Positions 47,079 to 55,740 of a stretch of 64,000 bases of DNA are shown here, piece after piece. The notes under the pieces were generated by a model that searched no databases, was not told where the DNA came from, and saw only the letters and a program-made list of their open reading frames with translations. A program made the position numbers and the translations under genes. Within the stretch, counting starts at the first letter, position 1. Each line of letters opens with the position of its first letter. This DNA is from Pseudochelatococcus lubricantis (GTDB lineage Bacteria > Pseudomonadota > Alphaproteobacteria > Rhizobiales > Beijerinckiaceae): contig NZ_JBHLXC010000006.1 of assembly GCF_042432495.1 (NCBI RefSeq), forward strand, positions 310,001-374,000, in the 5' to 3' direction.

Positions 47079-47159
47079 CCAAGTTGCGATGCCCAAGTTG
47101 CGATGCCTTTGCGTCGCAACATTCAGCATCGGAAATGTTGCAATGCCCCTGCATCGCGG
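47079..47159. repeat. 14-bp tandem repeat followed by paired inverted copies
   Basis: CCAAGTTGCGATGC occurs twice in direct tandem (47079-47106). The unit TTGCGATGC is then echoed as inverted GCGTCGCAA, direct TTGCAATGC and inverted GCATCGCGG, producing two small consecutive hairpins. It ends 38 bp before the HIT start. Confidence 0.6.
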
Positions 47160-47197
47160 CGCTTCCGCATCGAAATCGTCACAAGGGTGAGCGCGCC

Positions 47198-47641
47198 ATG
47201 ACCGTTTACGATCCCGACAACGTCTTCGCGAAGATCCTGCGCGGGGAGATTCCGGCCGCCAAGGTCTATGAGGATAACGACATCCTCGTCTTCATGGATG
47301 TGATGCCGCAGGGCGAGGGCCATACGCTCGTCGTCCCCAAGGCGCCGTCGCGCAACCTTCTCGACGCCGATCCGGAAACGGTCGCGGTGCTGTTCAAGGC
47401 GGTGCAGCGGGTCGCCCGCGCAGCCCGTGCGGCCTTCAGCGCCGACGGCGTTTTCGTCAGCCAGTTCAACGAGACGGCGAGCGGACAGACGGTCTTCCAC
47501 CTCCATGTCCACATCATTCCCCGTTTCGAGGGTGTGCCGCTGCAGCGCCACGCATCAGGCGCTTTCGCCGACGCGGCGGTGCTGGCGGAGCACGCAGCCC
47601 GCATTCGCGCCGCGCTCGACGCCGACACGCAGGGGGCATGA
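47198..47641 (+). CDS. HIT-family nucleotide hydrolase (HinT-like)
   Basis: A 147-residue histidine-triad protein. The signature HLHVHII (His 101, 103, 105) is intact, and FAKILRGEIPAAKVYED is the typical N-terminus. HIT enzymes hydrolyse AMP-amine or dinucleotide substrates. ATG 47198 has AAGGG 10 bases upstream; an upstream open frame without similarity was rejected. It stands alone after a repeat-rich leader and is convergent with an aminotransferase. Confidence 0.92.
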   Translation: MTVYDPDNVFAKILRGEIPAAKVYEDNDILVFMDVMPQGEGHTLVVPKAPSRNLLDADPETVAVLFKAVQRVARAARAAFSADGVFVSQFNETASGQTVFHLHVHIIPRFEGVPLQRHASGAFADAAVLAEHAARIRAALDADTQGA

Positions 47642-47668
47642 GGCCCGTCGGCTCGTGGCGCGTCGGCT

Positions 47669-48889
47669 CTATGCGTTCGCGGTGACGAAACTGTAGAGCC
47701 GCGACACGGCCTCCCGGCAGTCCGCCTGCGAGCCGGCATAGGACAGCCGGATGAAGCGGCCGCCGTTGTCGGGGTCGAAATCGAGGCCGGGCGTTACCGC
47801 GACGCCCGCCTTCCGCAGGATAGCCCCGCTCAACGCGAGCGAATCGTCGGTCAGATGACTGACGTCGATGTACAGGTAAAACGCGCCATCGGCGGCCGGC
47901 CCCTTGCCGAGACCCATCTTCGGCAACTCGTTGAGGAACAGGTCGCGGTTGGCGGCATAGCCGGCCTTGATTGCCTCAAGCTCGTCTATGGCATCAAAGG
48001 CAGCTTCCGCCGCGACCTGGGACAAGTATGGCGGCGAGATGTAGAGGTTCTGCGCCAGCCGCTCCACACCGCGCACCAGCCGCTCCGGCAGCACGAGCCA
48101 GCCGATGCGCCATCCCGTCATGCAGTAGTATTTCGAGAACGAATTGACGATCACGGCCTCGTCGTCGAAGGCAAGCGCCGTCTCGGCCGCGACGCCGTAC
48201 GTCAGCCCGTGATAGATTTCATCGGAGACGAACCAGAGGCCGAGCCGCCGGCACGCGCCCGCAAGCGCGGCGAGCGTTTCCCGTTTCATCGTGACGCCCG
48301 AGGGATTGGCCGGGCTCATGGCGAGCACACCCGCTAGCGGCGCTTCCGCATGCAGGCGCTCTACCGCCGCGCCGGTGATCGTCCAGCCGTTGGCGTCGTC
48401 GAGCGGCACCGGCACGGCCTCGATCCCCAGCGCGGCGAAGATGTTGCGATAGGCGGGATAGCCGGGCGCCGACACCGCAACACGCGCGCCGGGCTCGAAC
48501 AGCGCGAGGAAGGCCAGCACGAAGCCCGCCGATGACCCGGTGGTGACGACGATGCGCGCGGGATCGACCGTGACGCCGTAAGTGTCCCTATAGTGCCTGC
48601 CGATGCGTTCCCTCAGCGCACCTCGCCCCAGCGCCTCCGTGTAGCTCACCCTGTCGCCGTCGAGCGCCCGTTTCGCCGCGTCACGGATGCGGCGCGGCGT
48701 CGGTGCGGAGGGTTCGCCGAGTTCCATATGGATAACGCTGCCGCCCGCCCGCTCGATCGCGCCCGCGGCCGACAGCACATCCATCGCGAGAAAGGACGCG
48801 ACGCGGGCAAGCCGCGACGCCGCCCGCCGTTCCGTCGCGGCGGGTGCGACTCGTCCCGCGGGAGACGTCGGAGAAGTATCGTCAGGCAT
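47669..48889 (-). CDS. PLP-dependent aminotransferase, class I/II fold
   Basis: A 406-residue fold-type I enzyme. The PLP lysine lies in NSFSKYYCMTGWRIGW; SPANPSGV and VSDEIYHGLTYG carry the Asn and Asp/Tyr cofactor contacts, and RLSYAGS contributes the carboxylate-binding Arg. It resembles the aspartate/aromatic aminotransferase Ig group; the substrate is unknown. It is a single gene, divergent from mazG across a 205-bp gap. Confidence 0.9.
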   Translation of the reverse strand: MPDDTSPTSPAGRVAPAATERRAASRLARVASFLAMDVLSAAGAIERAGGSVIHMELGEPSAPTPRRIRDAAKRALDGDRVSYTEALGRGALRERIGRHYRDTYGVTVDPARIVVTTGSSAGFVLAFLALFEPGARVAVSAPGYPAYRNIFAALGIEAVPVPLDDANGWTITGAAVERLHAEAPLAGVLAMSPANPSGVTMKRETLAALAGACRRLGLWFVSDEIYHGLTYGVAAETALAFDDEAVIVNSFSKYYCMTGWRIGWLVLPERLVRGVERLAQNLYISPPYLSQVAAEAAFDAIDELEAIKAGYAANRDLFLNELPKMGLGKGPAADGAFYLYIDVSHLTDDSLALSGAILRKAGVAVTPGLDFDPDNGGRFIRLSYAGSQADCREAVSRLYSFVTANA

Positions 48890-49094
48890 ATCGGGTCATC
48901 CCCCTGACAGGAGGCTCCTTTAGACTTAGCCACTGTTAGTTGGCCAATGCTAGGCTTTGCCAATGTTCTCCGGTCTAGCGACACTGGCCGGGAATCAACT
49001 GTGCATGGCTTGCAGAAGACCACATGGCGACATGGAATGCCATCTTGCCATGGGGTGAGACTCGCCTTCACATGAGGCTTTCGAGGATCGAACG

Positions 49095-49934
49095 ATGACG
49101 CCATCGCGTGATATAGCCCGCCTGCTGGAGATCATGGCCGCCCTGCGCACGCCTGGCACGGGCTGCCCGTGGGATCTCGAACAGGATTTCGCGACCATTG
49201 CCCCCTACACCATCGAGGAAGCCTACGAAGTGGCTGACGCCATCGCGCGCGGCGATTTCGACGACCTGCGCGAGGAGCTGGGCGACCTGCTGCTCCAGGT
49301 CGTCTTCCACGCCCGCATGGCGGAGGAACGGGGTGACTTCGCTTTCGGCGACGTGGTGCAGGCCATTACCGAAAAACTCATCCGCCGCCATCCCCATGTC
49401 TTCGGCGATGCGCGCGATCTGACGCCGGATCAGGTCAAGGTCCTGTGGGGAAACATCAAGGCCGCCGAAAAGAACGCACGCGCCCCGCGCAGCGGCGGCA
49501 GTCAGCTGGATGAAAGCCTGCTCGACGGCGTGCCCGCCAACATGCCCGCCCTGATGCGCGCCGAAAAGCTGCAACGCAAGGCCGCCCGCGTCGGCTTCGA
49601 CTGGACGGACACCGCCGACGTGATCGCCAAGGTGCGCGAGGAACTCGCCGAGGTGGAGGAAGCCATCGCGCAGGATGAGGCCGCACCGGGCGGCCGCACT
49701 GCGGTGGCGGAGGAGATCGGCGATCTGCTGTTCGCCGTCGTCAACCTCGCCCGGCATCTGGGCATAGATCCGGAGGCAGCCGCGCGCGCCACCAACGAAA
49801 AGTTTATGTCACGCTTCAAATATATCGAAAAACACATTGATAAATATGGAAAAACGATATCCGAAGCAACACTCGGCGAAATGGAGGAACTGTGGCAGGA
49901 GGCGAAGGTCTCATCGCCATCCGCCACCTCCTGA
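49095..49934 (+). CDS. mazG: Nucleoside triphosphate pyrophosphohydrolase MazG
   Basis: A 279-residue tandem MazG protein. The EExxE and ExxD metal motifs are clear in the first domain (YTIEEAYEVADAI, REELGDLLLQVVFHARMAEE), and GCPWDLEQDF is the MazG N-terminal signature. It removes pyrophosphate from NTPs, limiting mutagenic or alarmone nucleotides. In many Hyphomicrobiales it follows hfq-hflX on the same strand; here it is convergent with hflX, 65 bp apart. Confidence 0.95.
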   Translation: MTPSRDIARLLEIMAALRTPGTGCPWDLEQDFATIAPYTIEEAYEVADAIARGDFDDLREELGDLLLQVVFHARMAEERGDFAFGDVVQAITEKLIRRHPHVFGDARDLTPDQVKVLWGNIKAAEKNARAPRSGGSQLDESLLDGVPANMPALMRAEKLQRKAARVGFDWTDTADVIAKVREELAEVEEAIAQDEAAPGGRTAVAEEIGDLLFAVVNLARHLGIDPEAAARATNEKFMSRFKYIEKHIDKYGKTISEATLGEMEELWQEAKVSSPSATS

Positions 49935-49999
49935 GAGCGTTCGCGCGCGGGATACCGTTCGTGTATTATACCAAGGAATGCCGATAACAGACTACCATA

Positions 50000-51364
50000 T
50001 CAGCGTATTTGCCGGGCACCACGGAAGCGGTTGAGCAGGCGCGGCTCCTTCTCCGGTGCGACGCGCACCACGATGGACAAGCGGCCGTTATCGTCCGTGC
50101 GCCGCTCCAGCACCTCGGTTTCCTCGTGAAGCCAGTTCGCGAGGCCGGCGTCCTCCGGTTCCAGGCTGACGAGAAAGACGCCGCGGCCACGCGCGATCCG
50201 GTCCTCGATGGTGGCGAGCAGCCGGTCGAGCCCCTCGCCCGTCAACGCGGAGACCAGCACCGGGCGCTGGTCCGCCGGGCGCCCTTCCGCCACGTTGAGC
50301 AGGCGCTGGCGCTCTCCCTCGTCGAGCAGGTCGGCCTTGTTCCACACCTCTATGATGCGCGCACCGCCGTCCGGGTCGATCCCGAGTTCGCGCAGGATGG
50401 CGTTGACGTCCGCCGCCTGCGACAGTGTGTCGGTATGGGAAACGTCGCGCACGTGCAGCAGCACGTCCGCCTCGATGACGTCCTCCAGCGTGGCGCGGAA
50501 GGCGGCGACCAGCATGGTCGGCAGGTCGGAGATGAAGCCGACCGTATCCGAGAGAATCGCCTTGCCGCCATGGGGCAGCGTGACCGACCGCGCCGTGGGA
50601 TCGAGGGTGGCGAACAGCATGTCCTCCGCCATCACCTCGGCGGCGGACAGCCGGTTGAACAGCGACGACTTGCCCGCATTGGTATAGCCGACGAGCGCGA
50701 CAACCGGATACGGCACCCGCCTGCGGCTGGCGCGGTGCAGGGAGCGCGTGCGCTTCACCGCTTCGAGGTCCTGCTCGATGCGCGTCATGCGCTCCTGGAT
50801 GATGCGCCGGTCCGCCTCGATCTGCGTTTCACCGGGGCCGCCTAGGAAGCCGAAGCCGCCCCGCTGGCGCTCAAGGTGGGTCCACGAGCGCACGAGGCGG
50901 CTCTTCTGGTAGGAGAGATGCGCGAGTTCAACCTGCAGAGTGCCCTCGCGGGTGTGGGCCCGGCTACCGAAGATTTCGAGAATCAAGCCCGTCCGGTCGA
51001 TGACCTTGACGCCCCACGCCCGTTCGAGGTTACGCTGCTGCACAGGCGAAAGCGCGCAATCCATCACCACGAGGCCGACATCGTCGTCCTTCACCGCTTG
51101 CGCGATCTCCTCCACGCGCCCCTTGCCCAGATAGGTCGCCGGGCGGACAGCGTCGAGGCCGACAACGATCGGCCGCACCACTTCTAGATCGATGGCGCGG
51201 GCAAGCCCGACCGCCTCATCGATTCGCGCCTGTGGATCGCGTACCGCAGCGAACTCGTCGGGCGTAGCGGGCACTGCTGCCGGCTTCGGTTTGCGGGTGC
51301 TATACGCGCCAACGACGAACGTGCGCGTGCCGCCGGCCGTAGGCCGCTGCTCGGTCAATGACAT
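50000..51364 (-). CDS. hflX: GTPase HflX
   Basis: A 454-residue HflX. It has an N-terminal HflX domain (GLDAVRPATYLGKGRVEEI), the coiled-coil linker with GFGFLGGPGETQIEADRR, and a G domain with G1 GYTNAGKSS, G3 DTVGF and G4 NKAD. It splits or rescues stalled 70S ribosomes, especially under heat stress. ATG 51364 is preferred over the TTG two codons upstream. It follows hfq by 51 bp. Confidence 0.95.
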   Translation of the reverse strand: MSLTEQRPTAGGTRTFVVGAYSTRKPKPAAVPATPDEFAAVRDPQARIDEAVGLARAIDLEVVRPIVVGLDAVRPATYLGKGRVEEIAQAVKDDDVGLVVMDCALSPVQQRNLERAWGVKVIDRTGLILEIFGSRAHTREGTLQVELAHLSYQKSRLVRSWTHLERQRGGFGFLGGPGETQIEADRRIIQERMTRIEQDLEAVKRTRSLHRASRRRVPYPVVALVGYTNAGKSSLFNRLSAAEVMAEDMLFATLDPTARSVTLPHGGKAILSDTVGFISDLPTMLVAAFRATLEDVIEADVLLHVRDVSHTDTLSQAADVNAILRELGIDPDGGARIIEVWNKADLLDEGERQRLLNVAEGRPADQRPVLVSALTGEGLDRLLATIEDRIARGRGVFLVSLEPEDAGLANWLHEETEVLERRTDDNGRLSIVVRVAPEKEPRLLNRFRGARQIR

Positions 51365-51415
51365 CGACAAAGAATACCGGAACGGCCGTTCACCCGGCCA
51401 GGACGACTGAGAAAC

Positions 51416-51670
51416 TTATGCTCTCTCGCCAAGCTCTTCCGCCTGTTCGAACAATTGCACCGGCTGGCCGGGCATGATGGTGGAGATCGCATGCTTGTAG
51501 ACGAGCTGCGAATGACCGTCCCTGCGCAGCAGAACACAGAAGTTGTCGAACCAGGTGACGACACCCTGCAGCTTCACGCCGTTGATGAGGAAGATCGTGA
51601 GCGGAACCTTGTTCTTACGGACGTGATTAAGGAAGGTGTCCTGAAGGTTTTGCGTGCGTTCGCCCGCCAT
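51416..51670 (-). CDS. hfq: RNA chaperone Hfq
   Basis: An 84-residue Sm-like protein with Sm1 (VPLTIFLINGVKLQGVVTWF) and Sm2 (YKHAISTIMP) motifs, so full length for alphaproteobacterial Hfq. It forms the hexameric ring that pairs small RNAs with mRNAs. It is the first gene of hfq-hflX. Upstream lies prfB on the same strand (221-bp gap), not the ntrYX genes often found there in the order. Confidence 0.97.
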   Translation of the reverse strand: MAGERTQNLQDTFLNHVRKNKVPLTIFLINGVKLQGVVTWFDNFCVLLRRDGHSQLVYKHAISTIMPGQPVQLFEQAEELGERA

Positions 51671-51891
51671 TTTGTTGAGCCCTCGTGAGCCGATCGCCCG
51701 CTTTCCGGCAGGCGATATTGTTGTTGTTATTACCCGCCGCCCCGAGTGAAGCCGGAAGCGTGAAATACGAGTCTGTCTTCAATGTTGCATCACAACATGA
51801 AATGCGCAAGCGTCAACGTCGCCGGGGAGCGACATGGCAGACCGTCATCCCCCGAATACGTTGGCTTGGCGCCGGGCATTCGCCCGGCCCG

Positions 51892-53020
51892 TCAGTCGAT
51901 GTCCTCCACATCCCCGCCGCCGCCGTAGACGCGCTGCGCCAGCGCGGCTTCGAGGAAGGAATCGATGTCGCCGTCAAGAATATCGGACGGCGTGCCGGAC
52001 GTCACACCCGTGCGCAGGTCCTTGACGAGCTGGTAGGGTTGCAGCACGTAGGAACGGAGCTGATGGCCCCAGCCGATATCCGTCTTGCTGGCCGCTTCCG
52101 CGCTCGCCTTTTCCTCGCGCTTCTGCAACTCCAGCTCGTAGAGACGCGCGCGCAGCATGTTCCATGCCGTGGCGCGGTTCTTGTGCTGGGACCGCTCGGC
52201 CTGGCACGACACGACGATGCCGGTGGGAATGTGCGTGATACGCACGGCGGAGTCGGTCTTGTTGATGTGCTGGCCGCCCGCGCCGGAGGCGCGGAACGTA
52301 TCCACGCGGCAGTCCGATTCCTTGATGTCCACCTGGATACGGTCGTCGACAACCGGGTAGACCCAGACCGAGGCGAAGCTCGTATGCCTGCGGGCGTTCG
52401 AGTCGAAGGGCGAGATGCGCACCAGCCGGTGCACGCCCGATTCGGTCTTCAGCCAGCCATAGGCGTTGTGGCCCTTGATCTGCAGGGTCGCGGACTTGAT
52501 TCCCGCCTCCTCGCCGTCGGTGACTTCGAGCATCTCGACCTTGAAGCCCCGCCGGTCCGCCCAGCGCGAGTACATGCGCATGAGCATCAGCGCCCAGTCC
52601 TGGCTCTCGGTGCCGCCCGCGCCGGAGTGCACTTCGAGGAAGGTGTCGTTCTGATCCGCCTCGCCCGAAAGCAGCGTTTCCACCTGACGGCGCGCCGCAT
52701 CGGCCGCAAGGGCGCGGATGGTTTCCTCGCCCTCCGTCACGATCTCCTGATCGCCCTCCGCCTCGCCGAGTTCGATAAGGTCGATGGCGTCGGCAAGGTC
52801 ACGCTCGATGCGCAGCACGGTCGCCACTGCCTCGTCGAGGTCGGTGCGCTCGCGCATGATCTTCTGCGCCTTTTCCGCATCGTCCCACAGGTCGGGGGTT
52901 TCGGCCAGCGCGTTCAGCTCGGCAAGGCGTTTCTGTGCGACATCCCAGTCAAAGATGCCTCCTCAGCAGTCCCACGGACTGCTTGACGTTCTCGATGAGG
53001 TTTTCGATCTCTGCGCGCAT
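51892..53020 (-). CDS. prfB: Peptide chain release factor 2, with programmed +1 frameshift
   Basis: A 375-residue RF2 when read through a +1 shift. The first 23 codons (ATG 53020 to CTT) end at an in-frame TGA (52949-52951). Skipping one base continues as DWDVAQKRLAEL into the main frame, which holds the catalytic GGQ (SGAGGQHINKTDSAVRI). RF2 ends translation at UGA and UAA, so shortage of RF2 slows reading of the UGA and raises frameshifting, which is autoregulation. It lies 102 bp downstream of the PBP1A gene. Confidence 0.95.
52948..52963 (-). other. prfB +1 frameshift signal
   Basis: On the minus strand, AGGAGG (52958-52963), a 3-base spacer CAT, then CTT TGA C. This has the same geometry as the E. 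coli site, where the internal Shine-Dalgarno-like stretch, the CUU slip codon and UGA-C drive the shift. Confidence 0.93.
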
Positions 53021-53122
53021 GGCTTCCTGATAACGGCAAACGAACTGTCTGAAGAGAATGCGAACACGGGACATAACCGTCCCGTGGTGCAATGTAAATG
53101 GTGGCGTGTAAATGCGACGGCG

Positions 53123-55546
53123 TCAGTAGAGGCCGCCCGCGGCAAACCCGCCGGCCGGCGGTGCGGCCTGCGGCGGCGGAGCGGACGCTGCCGGCGCCTT
53201 CTGCGCGTTGCTGGAAACAACCGTGTCGGGCGGCGAGGTACCGGGCTTGAACGCCTCCAGGATGACGCCGTTGCCGCTGCCGGAAGTCCGCCTGCCAGTG
53301 GCCGCGTCAACGCGGATCAGCTTGATGCCCGCCGGCACGCGGAACGGCGTCGCAGGCTTGTCCTCCAGCGCGATCTTCATGAAGTCGCGGAACATCGGCG
53401 CGGCGTAGGTTGCCGCCTGCGCCTTGGCGCCGAGCGAGCGCGGACGGTCGTAACCCATGTAAACGCCCACTGCGAGATCGGGCGAAAAGCCGACGAACCA
53501 CACGTCCTTGGCGTCGTTCGTCGTGCCGGTCTTGCCGGCGAGCGGCTTGCCGACCTCGGCGACGAGGCGCCCGGTCCCGCGCTCCACGACGCCCTCCAGC
53601 ATCGAGACGATCTGGTAGGCGGTGAGCGGGTCGAGCACCTGCTCGCTGTTGTCGACGAGCGCGGGTTCGGCCTGGCCGTGCCAGCGGTCGGCGGCGCAGG
53701 TATCGCAGGTGCGCTGGTCGTGGCGGAACAGCGTCTTGCCCCAGCGATCCTGAATACGGTCGATCAGCGTCGGGCGGATGTGGCGGCCGCCGTTGACGAA
53801 CATGGCATAGGCCGCCGTCAGACGCAGCACCGTCGTCTCACCCGCGCCGAGCGACATCGACAGCATCGCCGGCATGTCGTCCATGATGCCGAAGCGCTTG
53901 GTGTACTCGATGATCAGCGGCATGCCGATATCGCGCGCCAGACGCACGGTCATGAGATTCTTCGAGCGTTCGAGGCCGTATCGCAGCGTGCGCGGGCCGG
54001 CGAAGCGCTTCTCGTAGTTTTCCGGACGCCAGATGCCGATGCCCGGCCCCTGATCGATCTCGATGGGGCCGTCGACCACGATGCTCGACGGCGTATAGCC
54101 ATTGTCGATTGCCGTCGCATAGACGAAGGGCTTGTAGGCCGAGCCCGGCTGCCGAAGTGCCTGGATGGCGCGGTTGAACTCGCTCTGGTCGAAGGAGAAG
54201 CCGCCGACCATGGCGAAAACGCGCCCTGTCGCCGGGTCCAGCGCCACGATGGCGCCGGAAATCTCCGGCAGTTGCCGCAAGCGGTAGCTGTTCTGCCGCC
54301 CAGCGATGGGCTCGACATAAACGAGTTCCCCCACCGACAGCACCTGCCCGAGGCGCCGGCGCGTCCAGCGCACGCCCTCGGCCGTGATCACGCCCGTGCG
54401 CCGCTCGGAATCCACCCGCCCGCCCGGATCGACCCCAGGCTGCAGCCCGATGCGCGCGTTCTGGCTGTCGACGGCAAGCACCACGGCGAGTTCCCACGGC
54501 CTGACGTCCCCGAGCCGGGGCTTCCTGGCGAGCGCCTCGCCCCAGTCCCCGTCAAGGTCGATCCTGTCGTCCGCACCGCGCCAGCCGCGCACCTCGTCAT
54601 AGCGCACGAGCCCGTCCGTCAGCACCTTGCGGGCGGTAGCCTGCAGCTTGGGATCGAGCGTGGTACGCACCGACAGGCCGCCCTCGTAGAGTTCCTTCTC
54701 ACCGTAGCGTTCGGCGAGCTGACGGCGGACCTCCTCCGCGAAATAACCCGCGACGTACGTATTGGGCGAGAGCGCACGCGGCGTCGGCTTGAGGAGCGTC
54801 GCCTTGGCGGCAGCCGCGTCGGCGGCGGTGATGTAGCCGTTCTCGGCCATCCGGTCGAGCACCCAGTTGCGGCGGTCGACGGCCGCCTGGTTGCGCGTGT
54901 AGGGGTTGTAATTGTTCGGCCCCTTGGGCAGCGCGGCGAGATAGGCGACTTCCGGCAGCGTGAGTTCGTTGACGGACTTGTTGAAATAGTTCAGCGCGGC
55001 GGCGGCAATACCGTAGTTGCCCATGCCGAGATATATCTCGTTGAGATAAAGCTCAAGGATCCTGTCCTTCGAGTAGACGCTCTCCATGCGCTGGGCGACC
55101 AGTATCTCGCGAATCTTGCGGTCGTAGCTGCGCTCGCTGCTCAACAGGAAGTTCTTCGCCACCTGCTGGGTTATGGTGGAAGCGCCTTGCGGGCGCCCTC
55201 CGCTGCGCAGGTTCGAGACAAACGCGCGCACGATGCCTTCCGGATCGACACCAGCGTGCTTGTAGAAGCTCTTGTCCTCAGCCGAAAGGAAGGCGTCGAT
55301 CAGCAGCTTCGGCGTCGCGGAAATGGGAAGGTACAGCCGGCGCTCGCGCGAGTACTCGGCGAGCAGGCTGCCGTCCCCCGCGTGCACGCGCGTCGTGACG
55401 GGCGGCTGGTAGTTGGCCAGTTGCGAATAGTCGGGCAGGTCCTGGGAGTACTTCCAGATGAAAAAGCCGACGACCGCCGCGCCGCCCACGAACAGCAGCG
55501 CGAGGGCGGCAAACGCAAACCCGACGAACCGAAGCAGAAATCTCAT
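53123..55546 (-). CDS. mrcA: Penicillin-binding protein 1A (bifunctional)
   Basis: An 807-residue class A PBP. It has an N-terminal membrane anchor, a GT51 glycosyltransferase with EDKSFYKHAGVDPEGIVRA and GASTITQQVAKNFLL, an OB-like insert and a transpeptidase domain with the active-site SxxK motif in RQPGSAYKPF, SLGAGE and KTGTTNDAKD. It polymerises and crosslinks peptidoglycan. It ends in a Pro/Ala-rich tail. It is downstream of the amidase gene on the same strand, as is common in the order. Confidence 0.96.
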   Translation of the reverse strand: MRFLLRFVGFAFAALALLFVGGAAVVGFFIWKYSQDLPDYSQLANYQPPVTTRVHAGDGSLLAEYSRERRLYLPISATPKLLIDAFLSAEDKSFYKHAGVDPEGIVRAFVSNLRSGGRPQGASTITQQVAKNFLLSSERSYDRKIREILVAQRMESVYSKDRILELYLNEIYLGMGNYGIAAAALNYFNKSVNELTLPEVAYLAALPKGPNNYNPYTRNQAAVDRRNWVLDRMAENGYITAADAAAAKATLLKPTPRALSPNTYVAGYFAEEVRRQLAERYGEKELYEGGLSVRTTLDPKLQATARKVLTDGLVRYDEVRGWRGADDRIDLDGDWGEALARKPRLGDVRPWELAVVLAVDSQNARIGLQPGVDPGGRVDSERRTGVITAEGVRWTRRRLGQVLSVGELVYVEPIAGRQNSYRLRQLPEISGAIVALDPATGRVFAMVGGFSFDQSEFNRAIQALRQPGSAYKPFVYATAIDNGYTPSSIVVDGPIEIDQGPGIGIWRPENYEKRFAGPRTLRYGLERSKNLMTVRLARDIGMPLIIEYTKRFGIMDDMPAMLSMSLGAGETTVLRLTAAYAMFVNGGRHIRPTLIDRIQDRWGKTLFRHDQRTCDTCAADRWHGQAEPALVDNSEQVLDPLTAYQIVSMLEGVVERGTGRLVAEVGKPLAGKTGTTNDAKDVWFVGFSPDLAVGVYMGYDRPRSLGAKAQAATYAAPMFRDFMKIALEDKPATPFRVPAGIKLIRVDAATGRRTSGSGNGVILEAFKPGTSPPDTVVSSNAQKAPAASAPPPQAAPPAGGFAAGGLY

Positions 55547-55680
55547 ATGTAAGGCCTGTCGCCCAAATCAGGAAAACGATCCTGGAAAACCGCACCACCA
55601 CCGTCCGGCCCTAGCCGGAAACACACGTTGTCTTTAATATATGCCTTTATCATGAAGATGCAGTTCAGGAAAACACCCGT

Positions 55681-55735
55681 TCCGGGGCATTTGAAGGTTA
55701 TGTGTCTTTACGGCATCGACAGCAGGTGCCCCGGA
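55681..55735 (-). terminator. Large-loop inverted repeat after the amidase gene
   Basis: Perfect 9-bp arms TCCGGGGCA and TGCCCCGGA enclose 37 bases. On the minus strand the repeat is followed within a few bases by TGTTTTC. It lies just 5 bp after the amidase stop. The large loop makes terminator function uncertain. Confidence 0.35.
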
Positions 55736-55740
55736 CGCGC

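Larger units (their letters stand above)
46806..47197. other. Noncoding stretch between divK and the HIT gene
   Basis: 392 bases that hold, in order, a good sigma-70-like promoter (46864-46891), a 49-base imperfect-bulge hairpin (46954-47002), and a tandem repeat with two small hairpins (47079-47159) directly before the HIT gene. Short open frames on both strands here have no protein-like character. Confidence 0.6.

Noticed and set aside
46909..47154. Short minus-strand frame reading GSGGGNRTRRSPASN in the divK-HIT gap
   Set aside because: It is generated by the GC-rich hairpin sequence and lacks a ribosome site; there is no protein family.
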